Source: Blastocatellia bacterium (GTDB lineage: Bacteria > Acidobacteriota > Blastocatellia > UBA7656). Taken from it: DNA of 64,000 nucleotides. Made by a program: the position numbers and the translations under genes. The stretch lies in contig DATENM010000046.1 of the NCBI GenBank assembly GCA_035275065.1, forward strand, positions 62,001-126,000, read 5' to 3'. Each line of letters opens with the position of its first letter. Positions within the stretch are counted from its first letter, which is position 1. Of the stretch, positions 16,326 through 24,367 are shown in pieces. The notes under the pieces were generated by a model, which was given only the letters and a program-made list of their open reading frames with translations, was not told where the DNA came from and ran no database searches.

Positions 16326-18337
16326 ATCGAGTACATATCCTGGCTTTCCGTTTACTCTTAGGCTCCCTTCTTTTGTGGCCATGTTTTGCCGGCCAGATCG
16401 AGGCGCAAACGCCTCCGCCTCAGGAGGCACCGAAAGCAGCAAACCCTGAGCAAAAGAAAGCAGAGGAGGACCCGTTTGCGCCTGAGCCGGCGCCGCCGCT
16501 GCCTGCCGGCATGACCGGCTCAGATCAGAACGACCCGCGATTCAAACTGAAACCGGGATTTTACGACGCCGGAGAAACATCGCTGGGCCTGAAGCACCTC
16601 CAGCTCCTCAAGAAACCCGATGCGTTTCAACTCGACTTTGATCCGAATAATCCAAAAGTTCAGAAGACCCTGGGAATGCTCGGCATTGCCGACCCCTCGA
16701 AGATGCCGAAGCCGATGCAATTGGTTATTGCGCAACTGGCGTTTGCAAACTCGGACCTCGCTTTCCAGGGGCACCACCTGTTCCAGGGTAATTTTTATGG
16801 CGTCAATATCTATGACATCTCCAACCCGGCGAAAGCCCAGTTAGTGACGTCGATGATTTGTCCGGGCGGACAGGGGGATGTGTCGGTTTACAAGAACTTG
16901 ATGTTCATGTCGGTCGAACAGCCCAATGGCCGCCTCGATTGCGGCACGCAGGCATTTCCGCCCCCACCGCCGCCGGCCCCCGACGAGGAGAAAAAGTTTA
17001 AGCCCCCCGCGCCGCAAAAAGAGCGGTTCCGCGGCGTCAGGATTTTCGATATATCCGACATTCGAAGTCCTAAGCAGATCGCCGCCGTGCAAACCTGCCG
17101 CGGCTCGCACACCCATACGCTGGTCGTCGATCCGAAGGATAAGAACAACGTCTACGTCTACGTATCCGGCACGTCGTTCGTGCGCCAAAGTGAAGAGCTG
17201 GCCGGGTGCTCGGGTGAAGCACCGGATAAAGACCCGAACACGTCGCTGTTTCGCATTGATGTCATCCAAGTGCCGCTGGCGGCGCCGCAGGATGCCAGGG
17301 TGGTGTCCAACCCTCGCTTGTTTATGAATGCCCGCACCGGCGCGCTCAACGGCTTGAGCAGTGGTGGCAGCCACGGCAAAGACGACGAGGCGAAGCCCGC
17401 CGACAGCAACCAGTGCCACGACATTACTGTGTACTCGTCGCTTGGTTTGGCGGCCGGCGCCTGCTCCGGAAACGGCATCTTGCTCGACATCAAAGACCCC
17501 GTGCATCCGAAGCGCCTGGACGCCGTCAATGATCCGAACTATTCGTACTGGCACTCGGCCTCTTTTTCAAACGATGGGGAAAAGGTCGTCTTCACAGATG
17601 AGTGGGGCGGCGGACTGGGGGCGCGTTGCCGTCCCAACGATCCGAACAAATGGGGCGCCGACGCGATCTTTCATTTGCAGAATAACAAGCTGCGTTTCGC
17701 GAGCTACTACAAGCTGCCCGCCGCACAGGGCGACACCGAGAATTGTGTGGCCCACAATGGCTCGCTCATTCCGGTTCCCGGTCGGGATATCGAGGTGCAA
17801 GCCTGGTATCAGGGCGGCATCTCGGTGATGGACTTTACCGACGCGGACCATCCGGTTGAAATTGCCTATTTCGACCGTGGGCCGATTGATCCGCACATAC
17901 TGGTGCTGGGCGGCGACTGGTCCGCCTACTGGTACAACGGTCACATCTACGCTTCGGAGATCGCCCGCGGGCTGGACATCCTGGAACTGAGCCCAAGCCA
18001 GTTTCTGACCCAGAATGAGATCGATGCCGCGAAAACCGTGCAAGTGGCTGAGCTCAACGTGCAGAACCAGCAGCGGATTGAGTGGCCGGCGCAGCTGGTC
18101 GTCGCCAAAGCTTATCTGGATCAGTTGGAGCGGTCGCAGGCGCTGCCGGCGGACCAGATCGCCGCCGTGCGGAAGCAGATTCAAAGCGCCGAGAGCTCAC
18201 ATCTGAATCGAACAGAGCTCGCAAAACTTCAGCGCTTCGCGCCATCGCTGAAAGAAAGCGCCCGAACGACCAAGAATGCCGCGGACGCGAAGCGATTGCA
18301 GGCCCTGGCGGAAATCCTCCAGCGACCCGCAAAGTGA
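16322..18337 (+). CDS. Exported LVIVD-repeat protein
   Basis: The 671-residue product has a Sec signal peptide (ending GQIEAQ), a Pro/Ala-rich linker, and a propeller-like body with LVIVD-type repeats such as GVNIYDISNPAKAQLV, VRIFDISDIRSPKQIA and GISVMDFTDADHPVEIAYF. Short conserved signatures include CRGSHTHTLVVDP, NQCHDITVYSS and DRGPIDPHI. The C-terminal ~100 residues are helical and charged. LVIVD proteins lie on the cell surface; their function is not known. The start codon overlaps the DUF305 stop (ATGA at 16322-16325), and RBS AAAGGAGAG lies within the upstream gene, so a common complex or pathway is likely. Confidence 0.82.
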   Translation: MNRVHILAFRLLLGSLLLWPCFAGQIEAQTPPPQEAPKAANPEQKKAEEDPFAPEPAPPLPAGMTGSDQNDPRFKLKPGFYDAGETSLGLKHLQLLKKPDAFQLDFDPNNPKVQKTLGMLGIADPSKMPKPMQLVIAQLAFANSDLAFQGHHLFQGNFYGVNIYDISNPAKAQLVTSMICPGGQGDVSVYKNLMFMSVEQPNGRLDCGTQAFPPPPPPAPDEEKKFKPPAPQKERFRGVRIFDISDIRSPKQIAAVQTCRGSHTHTLVVDPKDKNNVYVYVSGTSFVRQSEELAGCSGEAPDKDPNTSLFRIDVIQVPLAAPQDARVVSNPRLFMNARTGALNGLSSGGSHGKDDEAKPADSNQCHDITVYSSLGLAAGACSGNGILLDIKDPVHPKRLDAVNDPNYSYWHSASFSNDGEKVVFTDEWGGGLGARCRPNDPNKWGADAIFHLQNNKLRFASYYKLPAAQGDTENCVAHNGSLIPVPGRDIEVQAWYQGGISVMDFTDADHPVEIAYFDRGPIDPHILVLGGDWSAYWYNGHIYASEIARGLDILELSPSQFLTQNEIDAAKTVQVAELNVQNQQRIEWPAQLVVAKAYLDQLERSQALPADQIAAVRKQIQSAESSHLNRTELAKLQRFAPSLKESARTTKNAADAKRLQALAEILQRPAK

Positions 18338-18427
18338 GCCGCCGGCCGCAATGGGCCGCACCCGAATGACGGCATAGCGTTGTTGGTGTGCTGAACCTGA
18401 GTGCGGGCGTCACGGAGAGCGACGCGA

Positions 18428-18916
18428 ATGGCGCAAACGCTTTCAGAACCACCGCGGTTGCGGCTCGCGGTCTTGCTCGTCGTTGGAGCCCTGGCGGCAG
18501 GCGGCGCACTCTGGCTTGGCGACCACCGAAGCGCCGTGCGGGATTCGGGAATCCTTATCGCAATTCTGATGGGCACCTACTTCGTGTGTTGGTCGTGGGC
18601 GCTGTTCCAGTACCTGCGATGGCGCGACCGCAGACCTACGGTGGCAGCGGCCAGACCGACATACCCGGACGAGTTGGAAGGAACCATCTATGGGCTCGCC
18701 CCAGGCGGCGAATATCGGGTGATGCAGCCCTTCACGGACTATTACGGGAATGAGTTTAAGGGTGGCGAATTGCTGCGGTTCAGGGAGCGCCATTTTCTGC
18801 CCTACGACGGCGGCCACACGATTGTCTTCGATGAGCGGCCGCTGTATTTGCAGGAGACCCGGAATGAGGCCATTCTGGCGCACTTTTCGGAATACATCGC
18901 CCGCATCGAGCGATAG
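18428..18916 (+). CDS. Small membrane protein with a DUF3601-like domain
   Basis: The 162-residue product has two hydrophobic helices (about 14-34 and 44-65) and a cytoplasmic C-terminal domain of about 85 residues, containing GGEYRVMQPFTDYYGNEF and RERHFLPYDGGHTIVF. This resembles DUF3601, a small beta-rich domain of unknown role. I prefer the ATG at 18428 over the GTG at 18401 because it leaves the first helix with a normal short N-terminus. It lies 90 bp after the LVIVD gene. Confidence 0.65.
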   Translation: MAQTLSEPPRLRLAVLLVVGALAAGGALWLGDHRSAVRDSGILIAILMGTYFVCWSWALFQYLRWRDRRPTVAAARPTYPDELEGTIYGLAPGGEYRVMQPFTDYYGNEFKGGELLRFRERHFLPYDGGHTIVFDERPLYLQETRNEAILAHFSEYIARIER

Positions 18917-19022
18917 CGTCTGACCCGATATTGAACGACTGCGACCCCTTTGACGTTTAAAGTCACAGTAGAACATTGAAGTCATACTCGCCGTATTCTT
19001 TGGAAGCTCAGGAGGGCAAATC

Positions 19023-19622
19023 ATGTTCTGTCCACAATGCGGCACCAGCCAAGGCGATGAGTTGAAATTCTGCAAATCCTGTGGCGCTAATCTGTCGGCG
19101 GTACGTCAGGTGGTCACGACCCGCGAGGCCCCGGAGAAATTCGACTGGAACAAGACCTGGGTTGCGGAGATGCTTCTTTCAGAAGAGGAGAAATCGAAAC
19201 GCAAACAGGGACGTGAAGGCAATCTCTATGCGGAATACCTGCGCTACAAAGAAATCAAGGCGGGTGTCATTACCAGCTTCGTTGGCATCGGCGTAATGAT
19301 TTTTCTCTATGTGCTTATGCAAGGCATCATTTTAAGTGGCCAGACCGCACCGGGCGATGCGGAAATTCTCAGTCGCATCTGGATTGCGGGACTGATTCCG
19401 TTTTTCGTTGGCTTAGCTCTAATCATCAACGGGGTCTTCGTCAGCAAAAAACTGATTGAAATTGCCAAACGAGAACTGCAAGGAACCGAACCAGCAAAGC
19501 GACTGGCAAGCCCTGATGAGCTAAAGTCTGTTTCCGGTGATTGGGATGAGACGGGTTCGCCTAAACCAAGTGTGACCGAGCATACGACGCGGCAACTAGA
19601 AAACTCGCGTCAAAGGGAATAA
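19023..19622 (+). CDS. Zinc-ribbon membrane protein
   Basis: The 199-residue product opens with a zinc ribbon (CPQCGTSQGDELKFCKSCG: CxxC-x11-CxxC), has a charged linker and then two transmembrane helices (about 81-103 and 115-141) with a polar tail. Such zinc_ribbon_2 proteins are widespread in soil bacteria, and their function is unknown. RBS GGAGGG lies upstream of the ATG. No operon partner is evident. Confidence 0.75.
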   Translation: MFCPQCGTSQGDELKFCKSCGANLSAVRQVVTTREAPEKFDWNKTWVAEMLLSEEEKSKRKQGREGNLYAEYLRYKEIKAGVITSFVGIGVMIFLYVLMQGIILSGQTAPGDAEILSRIWIAGLIPFFVGLALIINGVFVSKKLIEIAKRELQGTEPAKRLASPDELKSVSGDWDETGSPKPSVTEHTTRQLENSRQRE

Positions 19623-19962
19623 GCCGCAACCAGGTCATCGGGGTTTCGCGCCGCCCTTGAAGTCTGCCAGGCGGCTGACCATCTCCGCTGAAGCGGTCTC
19701 GTCGCCGGCTCAGGGACTCGCTACCAGCCCGCTCTTACATTTCCGGCCGGCCTGTTAATCATCGGGCTTCTGTCTACTTTCCGAGCGAAGCCACCACCCG
19801 CCTGCTCAGATCACCGATGAAAAGCGCCATCTTTACGGTTTCTTTATGGACTCTTTATGCCTTCCTTATGCGCTCCTTGATATCCTTCGGGTACTGGGCG
19901 ATTCAACGCGCATGAGATCGAATCGCGCAGGGTAGCTTTCCGGGGTTGCGCAACGAGGGGGC
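19623..19962. other. Regulatory intergenic region before the permease operon
   Basis: No gene is supported in these 340 bp. The left part shows nothing recognisable; I looked for a c-di-AMP riboswitch and could not identify one. The right part carries five 11-bp direct repeats at 19831-19881, described separately. The small zinc-ribbon gene starts at 19963. Confidence 0.5.
19831..19881 (+). promoter_or_regulatory. Five 11-bp direct repeats, candidate KdpE/OmpR-family operator
   Basis: CTTTACG (19831), CTTTATG (19842), CTTTATG (19853), CCTTATG (19864) and CCTTGAT (19875) start exactly 11 bp apart, one helical turn. OmpR/PhoB-family regulators bind head-to-tail at such repeats. A KdpE-like regulator is encoded at 23630-24337, and the repeats lie upstream of the two-gene unit 19963-22556, whose second gene encodes a cation or amino-acid permease. 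Direct regulation is inferred, not shown. Confidence 0.55.
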
Positions 19963-20220
19963 ATGCTGTCAGTTGGCCGCGAGCTATACATCCAAGATCA
20001 ATCAGTCACCTGTCTTGAATGTGACTGGCGAGGGCTTGGCGCACAGTTATCCACCGGTCATCTACCGGCTCAAGGGATGAAGGCTTATGTCTATGCCTAT
20101 CGCTGCGCGCTCTGTGGCTCGTTCGAGGTGCGCCGCCAAGCAAAAGTTCTCGCCTTCCGGCGGCCCGCGAAAGCGGGGGGGCTCGAAGCGCCGCAGAGAT
20201 TAATCAGAAACCGAGTCTAA
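19963..20220 (+). CDS. Small CxxC-CxxC zinc-ribbon protein
   Basis: The 85-residue ORF has two CxxC pairs 28 residues apart (CLECDWRG and YRCALCGS), which fit a small zinc ribbon. GAGGGGG sits 6 bp before its ATG, and it ends 11 bp before the permease start, so it reads as the first gene of the permease operon. The C-terminal 25 residues are basic. No family is recognised, and a spurious ORF is not excluded. Confidence 0.55.
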   Translation: MLSVGRELYIQDQSVTCLECDWRGLGAQLSTGHLPAQGMKAYVYAYRCALCGSFEVRRQAKVLAFRRPAKAGGLEAPQRLIRNRV

Positions 20221-20231
20221 GCAAGCAGATT

Positions 20232-22556
20232 ATGTCCTCTTTGAAATCTCCCAACCGCGTTCGTGTGGTCGTCGCCACGACGGTCATGCTGTCGTTCATC
20301 TCGTTCTGGCGAGCGGCGGCCATCGTCTTGAACGACCTCGGGTCGTCGGCCTTCTACGTCGGCGGCATCTCGGAACAGTTCATCGGCAAGGCCGCGCCCT
20401 GGTTCGTCCTCGGCGTCATGCTATTCAGCTACGCGGTGCGCGCCCTCTACATCGAATCGTCAACCATGTTCACGCGCGGCGGCGTCTACCGCGTCGTCAA
20501 AGAAGCCATGGGCGGGACGATGGCCAAGATCAGCGTCTCGGCATTGATCTTCGACTTCATCCTGACCGGGCCGATATCGGGCGTTTCCGCCGGCCAGTAC
20601 ATCGTCGGCCTGGTCGCGCAAACGCTCACCTACTTCGGCCACCCGTGGCAGCCATCGGGTGAATTGACCAACCTGCTGGCGGCGGGGCTCGCGGCGCTCG
20701 CGACACTCTACTTCTGGTGGCGCAACATCAAAGGTATCCACGAATCCTCAGACGACGCGCTGCGCATCATGTACATCACCACCGTCATGGTCGTCATCAT
20801 GATCGGCTGGAGCCTGATCACGTTGATCGAGCGCGGCGGGCAGATGCCGCCGCTGCCCTCGGCGGACAATCTGAATTTCGCCGGCGCGCCCGAACACGCC
20901 CTCGGCTGGCTCGAACCCTGGCGCTGGTTTGTTGCTGATGGAGAGCGCTTCCGCATCGCCGCCAGTGCGCCGTCGCTGATCGGCGTACTCGGCATCCTGA
21001 TCGCCTTCGGCCATTCGGTGCTGGCCATGAGCGGCGAAGAGACGCTGGCGCAGGTCAACCGCGAGCTGGAACATCCGAAGCTCAAGAACCTGAAGCGCGC
21101 CGGCTGGGTGATCTTCATCTATTCGCTGCTGTTCACCTCGCTGGTCAGCTTCTTTGCCGTCGCCATCATCCCGGACGACGTGCGCGGTCAATACCTCAAC
21201 AACCTGATCTCCGGCCTCGCCATCAACTTCGTCGGGCCGGGCTATTTGAAGCTGATCTTTCAAGCGTTCGTCGTGATCGTCGGCTTCCTGATGTTGTCGG
21301 GCGCGGTCAACACGGCGATCATCGGCTCGAACGGCGTCTTGAATCGCGTTTCCGAAGACGGCGTGCTGACCGATTGGTTCCGCGCGCCGCACAAGAAGTA
21401 CGGCACCACCTATCGCATCGTCAACCTGATTGCCATTCTGCAACTGGTGACGATTCTCGGCTCGCGCGGCAACGTCTTTGTGCTCGGCGAAGCCTATGCC
21501 TTCGGGGTCATCTGGAGCTTCACGTTCAATGCGGTCGCGACGCTGCTGCTGCGCTTCAAACGACCGGAAGCGCGCGAATGGAAAGTGCCGCTCAACCTGA
21601 AACTCGGCAAGGTCGAGATACCTGTCGGCTTAATTCTGACGGCGCTGATTCTGCTGTCCATCGCGCTCACCAACCTGTTGACGAAGAAGATCGCGACGCA
21701 GGCAGGGATTACGTTCACGCTGGCCTTCTTCATCCTCTTCACGATCTCCGAGCGTCGCAACCGGCGCAAGCAAGATTTGACGCTCGCCAAGCTCGACCGC
21801 TTTCAGTTGCAGCACAGCGAGATTATCAGCCAGGAGGCGGTCGGCGTGCGACCGGGCAACGTGCTGGTGACGGCGCGCGATTTCAACACGCTGGCGCATC
21901 TTGAATACGCGCTCGATCACACGAACACGGAGCAGCAAGATATTGTCGTGATGACCGTGCGCTTGATGACCGGCGACAGCAGCGAGCGCGGCTCGGTGGA
22001 CGAAAACCTGTTTGCCGAATACGAGCAGCGTTTATTTACTCGCGTGGTGGCGCTGGCGGAAAAGCATGGCAAGCCGGTTGACTTGTTGATTGTCTCGGCG
22101 GCCAACGTCTTCGACGCCGTCGCGCAGACGGCGGTGCGTTTGGATTCGGCGCAAATCATCGCCGGGCTGTCAGCGAAGATGACGGCGCAGGAGCAAGCCC
22201 GCGAGCTGGGCCGCGCCTGGGAGCGGCTGGTCGAGAAGCCGCGCCGCCAGGTCGAGTTTCATGTTACCGGCCCTGGCAATCAAGAACATATCGTCTACCT
22301 GGGCGCGCACGCGCCGCGCCTGACGAAAGAAGACCTCGGCCTGATTCATGAGATATGGTTGCAGGTCAGTCAAACGCCGGCCCGCCAGCGCGTCCATCAC
22401 CGCGATGTCGTGCGCGTGGCACTGGAGCGATTGAAGCGTGACTTGAAGGGGAAAACGGATGTGATGCTCGATTTTTATAGGCAGGAGCGTCAGGGTGAGC
22501 CCGATCCCCATGCCAGGTCTGAGATGAGTGAGCCAGAAAGTTCTCGGCTAAAGTAA
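20232..22556 (+). CDS. APC-superfamily permease with C-terminal UspA-like domain (possible K+ importer)
   Basis: The 774-residue inner-membrane protein has about 12 transmembrane helices over residues 15-520. These include VVVATTVMLSFISFWRAAAIV, LTGPISGVSAGQYIVG in the unwound substrate region, and SEERRN-type positive loops at the end. A ~240-residue cytoplasmic tail resembles UspA (GNVLVTARDFNTLAHLEYAL, PVDLLIVSAANVFDAVA). This layout is shared by APC amino-acid permeases and KimA-type potassium importers. K+ transport is inferred from the nearby KdpDE-like pair and the 11-bp repeats upstream. The substrate remains open. Confidence 0.72.
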   Translation: MSSLKSPNRVRVVVATTVMLSFISFWRAAAIVLNDLGSSAFYVGGISEQFIGKAAPWFVLGVMLFSYAVRALYIESSTMFTRGGVYRVVKEAMGGTMAKISVSALIFDFILTGPISGVSAGQYIVGLVAQTLTYFGHPWQPSGELTNLLAAGLAALATLYFWWRNIKGIHESSDDALRIMYITTVMVVIMIGWSLITLIERGGQMPPLPSADNLNFAGAPEHALGWLEPWRWFVADGERFRIAASAPSLIGVLGILIAFGHSVLAMSGEETLAQVNRELEHPKLKNLKRAGWVIFIYSLLFTSLVSFFAVAIIPDDVRGQYLNNLISGLAINFVGPGYLKLIFQAFVVIVGFLMLSGAVNTAIIGSNGVLNRVSEDGVLTDWFRAPHKKYGTTYRIVNLIAILQLVTILGSRGNVFVLGEAYAFGVIWSFTFNAVATLLLRFKRPEAREWKVPLNLKLGKVEIPVGLILTALILLSIALTNLLTKKIATQAGITFTLAFFILFTISERRNRRKQDLTLAKLDRFQLQHSEIISQEAVGVRPGNVLVTARDFNTLAHLEYALDHTNTEQQDIVVMTVRLMTGDSSERGSVDENLFAEYEQRLFTRVVALAEKHGKPVDLLIVSAANVFDAVAQTAVRLDSAQIIAGLSAKMTAQEQARELGRAWERLVEKPRRQVEFHVTGPGNQEHIVYLGAHAPRLTKEDLGLIHEIWLQVSQTPARQRVHHRDVVRVALERLKRDLKGKTDVMLDFYRQERQGEPDPHARSEMSEPESSRLK

Positions 22557-22592
22557 CGCGCCGAAGCCGCCACGCCAGCCGCAACGCCTCGG

Positions 22593-23000
22593 TTAGACCG
22601 ACCCAGGCGAAGCAGGCGTTCGTCTGGGCATCCGCCTGCGGCGGCGAAACGCCAGAGCGCAGGCGAGCGCGCTGCCGGGCAACACCAGCGCGCTCGTGAT
22701 AACGGCGAGACCCGCGACGGCCTGCGGCGGCGCGAACGTTGGATCGGTCGTCGCTCCGGGTATGTACGGCGGCATGCGTCCGAGGTTGAAGAGGAACCAC
22801 GCCGCCGCATAGCCCAGCACGAAGGTCGCCAGGACTGCGAAGGTCACTGTGGCGTGATAGCGCCTGGTGCTTCGCCGAAGGGACTCTGCCGCCACCCAGC
22901 CCGCCACCGCAGGGGGAATCCAGAAACCGACAAGGACGATAAGGCTGGGGAGGCGATCAGGGAGCAGGAGGGCGAGTGCCAAAGCGATTAATCTCATCAT
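22593..23000 (-). CDS. Small membrane protein in a gene cassette
   Basis: The 135-residue product starts MMRLIALALALLLP and has about four hydrophobic helices (LIALALALLLPDRLPSLIVL, GFWIPPAVAGWVAAE, FAVLATFVLGYAAAWFLF, VAGLAVITSALVLPGSALAC) and a basic C-terminus. The family is not recognised. GGAGGTG lies 4 bp before the ATG at 23000. The stop codon is inside a GTCTAAC box, as is usual for cassette genes, and the gene directly follows the attC site, so it reads as the second cassette. Confidence 0.65.
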   Translation of the reverse strand: MMRLIALALALLLPDRLPSLIVLVGFWIPPAVAGWVAAESLRRSTRRYHATVTFAVLATFVLGYAAAWFLFNLGRMPPYIPGATTDPTFAPPQAVAGLAVITSALVLPGSALACALAFRRRRRMPRRTPASPGSV

Positions 23001-23020
23001 GACACCTCCGAAGTCTTGTG

Positions 23021-23112
23021 GCCTAACGCCCGCGTTCAGCGGGGCTGCGAGCGACACTCAAGGTATGAGGAGAAGTGTGCGGCGCGGCCTCCGCTGCAAT
23101 GCCTTGTTAGAC
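23021..23112 (-). mobile_element. attC recombination site (92 bp)
   Basis: On the minus strand the site runs from GTCTAAC (23112-23106) to GTTAGGC (23027-23021), matching the RYYYAAC/GTTRRRY simple-site ends. Inside, TTGCAGCGG (23099-23091) pairs with CCGCTGAA (23042-23035) with one unpaired base, the extrahelical base typical of attC hairpins. A smaller ACACT/AGTGT stem lies near the apex. It separates hicB from the next cassette gene. The length is within the usual attC range. Confidence 0.75.
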
Positions 23113-23124
23113 GCGGCTTGCTGG

Positions 23125-23337
23125 TCAGGCAAATACTAACCGTCGCCCTTTCGGCTCTGGGATCGGGTCGCCAAATTCTCTGGCTGTGTCTATCCATAGC
23201 TCGATTGCTTGATTGATATTCCTTAAGGCGTTTTCCTGAGTGTCACCATGAGCCATACAGCCCAGCAATTCAGGCACCTCGGCAATATAGGCATTATCGT
23301 TGTTGCTCCAATAAAGAATGATCTCGTATTTGTTCAT
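23125..23337 (-). CDS. hicB: HicB family antitoxin
   Basis: The 70-residue product matches the HicB/UPF0150 N-terminal fold: YEIILYWSNNDNAYIAEVPE, LLGCMAHGDTQENALRNINQ and IELWIDTAREFGDPIPEP. It should bind and neutralise HicA and repress the operon. Its ATG overlaps the hicA stop by 4 bp (23334-23337), so the two are coupled, in the usual hicA-hicB order. No DNA-binding C-terminal domain is present; this is a short HicB. The gene ends just before the attC. Confidence 0.9.
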   Translation of the reverse strand: MNKYEIILYWSNNDNAYIAEVPELLGCMAHGDTQENALRNINQAIELWIDTAREFGDPIPEPKGRRLVFA

Positions 23338-23582
23338 TCGTCGCCTCCTGCCAGATTATACTTGAGAATCACGCCTCGGACTTGGCGCACCTGATAGGAC
23401 TTAGCTTTGTTGCCTTCTCGTTGCAAGTTGATCTTTTCTTCAACGCCTTCCTTTCTGAACAGGTGATGACTGCTGCGAATACGCTCGTCAAAGCCGAGCC
23501 GCCTGAGTAGGTCATCAAAAGTGATGTTGGCATCTGAAGCGCCACGCAAAATCTGAGTTAGCAGTTTTTCATATTTACCCAT
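23334..23582 (-). CDS. hicA: HicA family mRNA interferase toxin
   Basis: The 82-residue product has the HicA double-stranded RNA-binding-like fold: KYEKLLTQILRGASDANITF, DDLLRRLGFDERIRSSHHLF with the catalytic His in SSHH, and INLQREGNKAKSYQVRQVR. It would cleave mRNA when free of HicB. I prefer the ATG at 23582 (MGKYEKLL, the usual family start) to 23600. It is the first gene of the cassette, 35 bp after the GTTAGAC core site. Toxin-antitoxin pairs are common stabilisers in cassette arrays. Confidence 0.9.
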   Translation of the reverse strand: MGKYEKLLTQILRGASDANITFDDLLRRLGFDERIRSSHHLFRKEGVEEKINLQREGNKAKSYQVRQVRGVILKYNLAGGDE

Positions 23583-23629
23583 GCAGTTTTTATCGTACAA
23601 TCACACGCCTTGCCGCGTCTAACAGGTGA

Positions 23630-24337
23630 TTAGCTGCCGGCGATGAATCTGTATCCTACCCACGGCTCAGTGATGATGTAACGCGGGTTCTGAGGGTCGG
23701 GCTCAATCTTCCGCCTGAGCTGATTGATGAATACCCGCAGGTACTCGGTCTGCTCGGTTGACTCTGACCCCCACACGGCTTGCAGTAGCTTGCGGTGCGT
23801 CACCACCTTGCCCGAATTGCTGGCCAGGTACTTGAGCACCTCGAATTCTTTTGGCGTCAGCTTGATCTCAGCCCCCGACAGCGTTACCCGGCGCTCGTTG
23901 GCATCTATGGTTAAATCGCCGACGTTCAACACTGCGGCATCCGCATCTATGGTAAGCGAGCGCCGCAGCACCGCGCGCACACGCGCCAGCAATTCGTCTA
24001 AGCTGAAAGGCTTGGTCACGTAATCGTCAGCGCCCATGTCGAGGGCGGCGATCTTATCGCTTTCCGCCCCTTTCGCCGACAGCACAATGATCGGCACTGA
24101 CGAAAAGTCGCGCACCCGCCGGCAGACTTCCAGGCCGCTCATCTCCGGCATAGCCAGATCGAGGATGACGAGATCGGGCGCTTGTTTGCGGATCTCGTCA
24201 AGCGCCTGTTCTCCGCCGGCAGCGGTCACGATGTTGTAGCCGCGCGCCGGCAAACTGGCGCGCATCACCCGCAAGATTTGCGGTTCGTCGTCAACCACCA
24301 GGATCACCGGCTTATCTATGCTCGATGGGTTGGCCAT
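23630..24337 (-). CDS. kdpE: OmpR/KdpE-family response regulator
   Basis: The 235-residue protein has a receiver domain (residues ~11-125) with acidic pocket D16-D17, phospho-acceptor D60 in VILDLAMP, and K in DYVTKPF, followed by a winged-helix DNA-binding domain (ADAAVLNVGDLTIDANERRV, LTPKEFEVLKYLA, YIITEPWVGYRF). The C-terminal motif matches KdpE. It lies 30 bp downstream of its kinase gene and is very likely co-transcribed with it. The gene ends 7 bp before an integron core site. The 11-bp repeats at 19831-19881 are a candidate target. The symbol is by similarity only. Confidence 0.85.
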   Translation of the reverse strand: MANPSSIDKPVILVVDDEPQILRVMRASLPARGYNIVTAAGGEQALDEIRKQAPDLVILDLAMPEMSGLEVCRRVRDFSSVPIIVLSAKGAESDKIAALDMGADDYVTKPFSLDELLARVRAVLRRSLTIDADAAVLNVGDLTIDANERRVTLSGAEIKLTPKEFEVLKYLASNSGKVVTHRKLLQAVWGSESTEQTEYLRVFINQLRRKIEPDPQNPRYIITEPWVGYRFIAGS

Positions 24338-24367
24338 AGCCCTGCGTCTCCGCTCCGGCTGTTATCT

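Larger units (their letters stand above)
22592..23623 (-). mobile_element. Integron-like gene cassette segment
   Basis: On the minus strand the order is: core site GTTAGAC (23623-23617), hicA, hicB, a full attC (23112-23021), a small membrane-protein gene whose TAA stop lies in GTCTAAC (22598-22592), then the convergent permease end. The first cassette would run from 23622 to 23027, with all genes in one orientation ahead of the attC, as in integron arrays. The kdpE-like gene stops 7 bp before the first core site. No integrase gene is in the window, so this is either a cluster lacking an integrase or an insertion at a secondary site. The last attC looks degenerate. Confidence 0.65.

Noticed and set aside
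19623..19830. c-di-AMP (ydaO-type) riboswitch before the permease
   Set aside because: I could not find the conserved motifs by eye; a covariance search would be needed.
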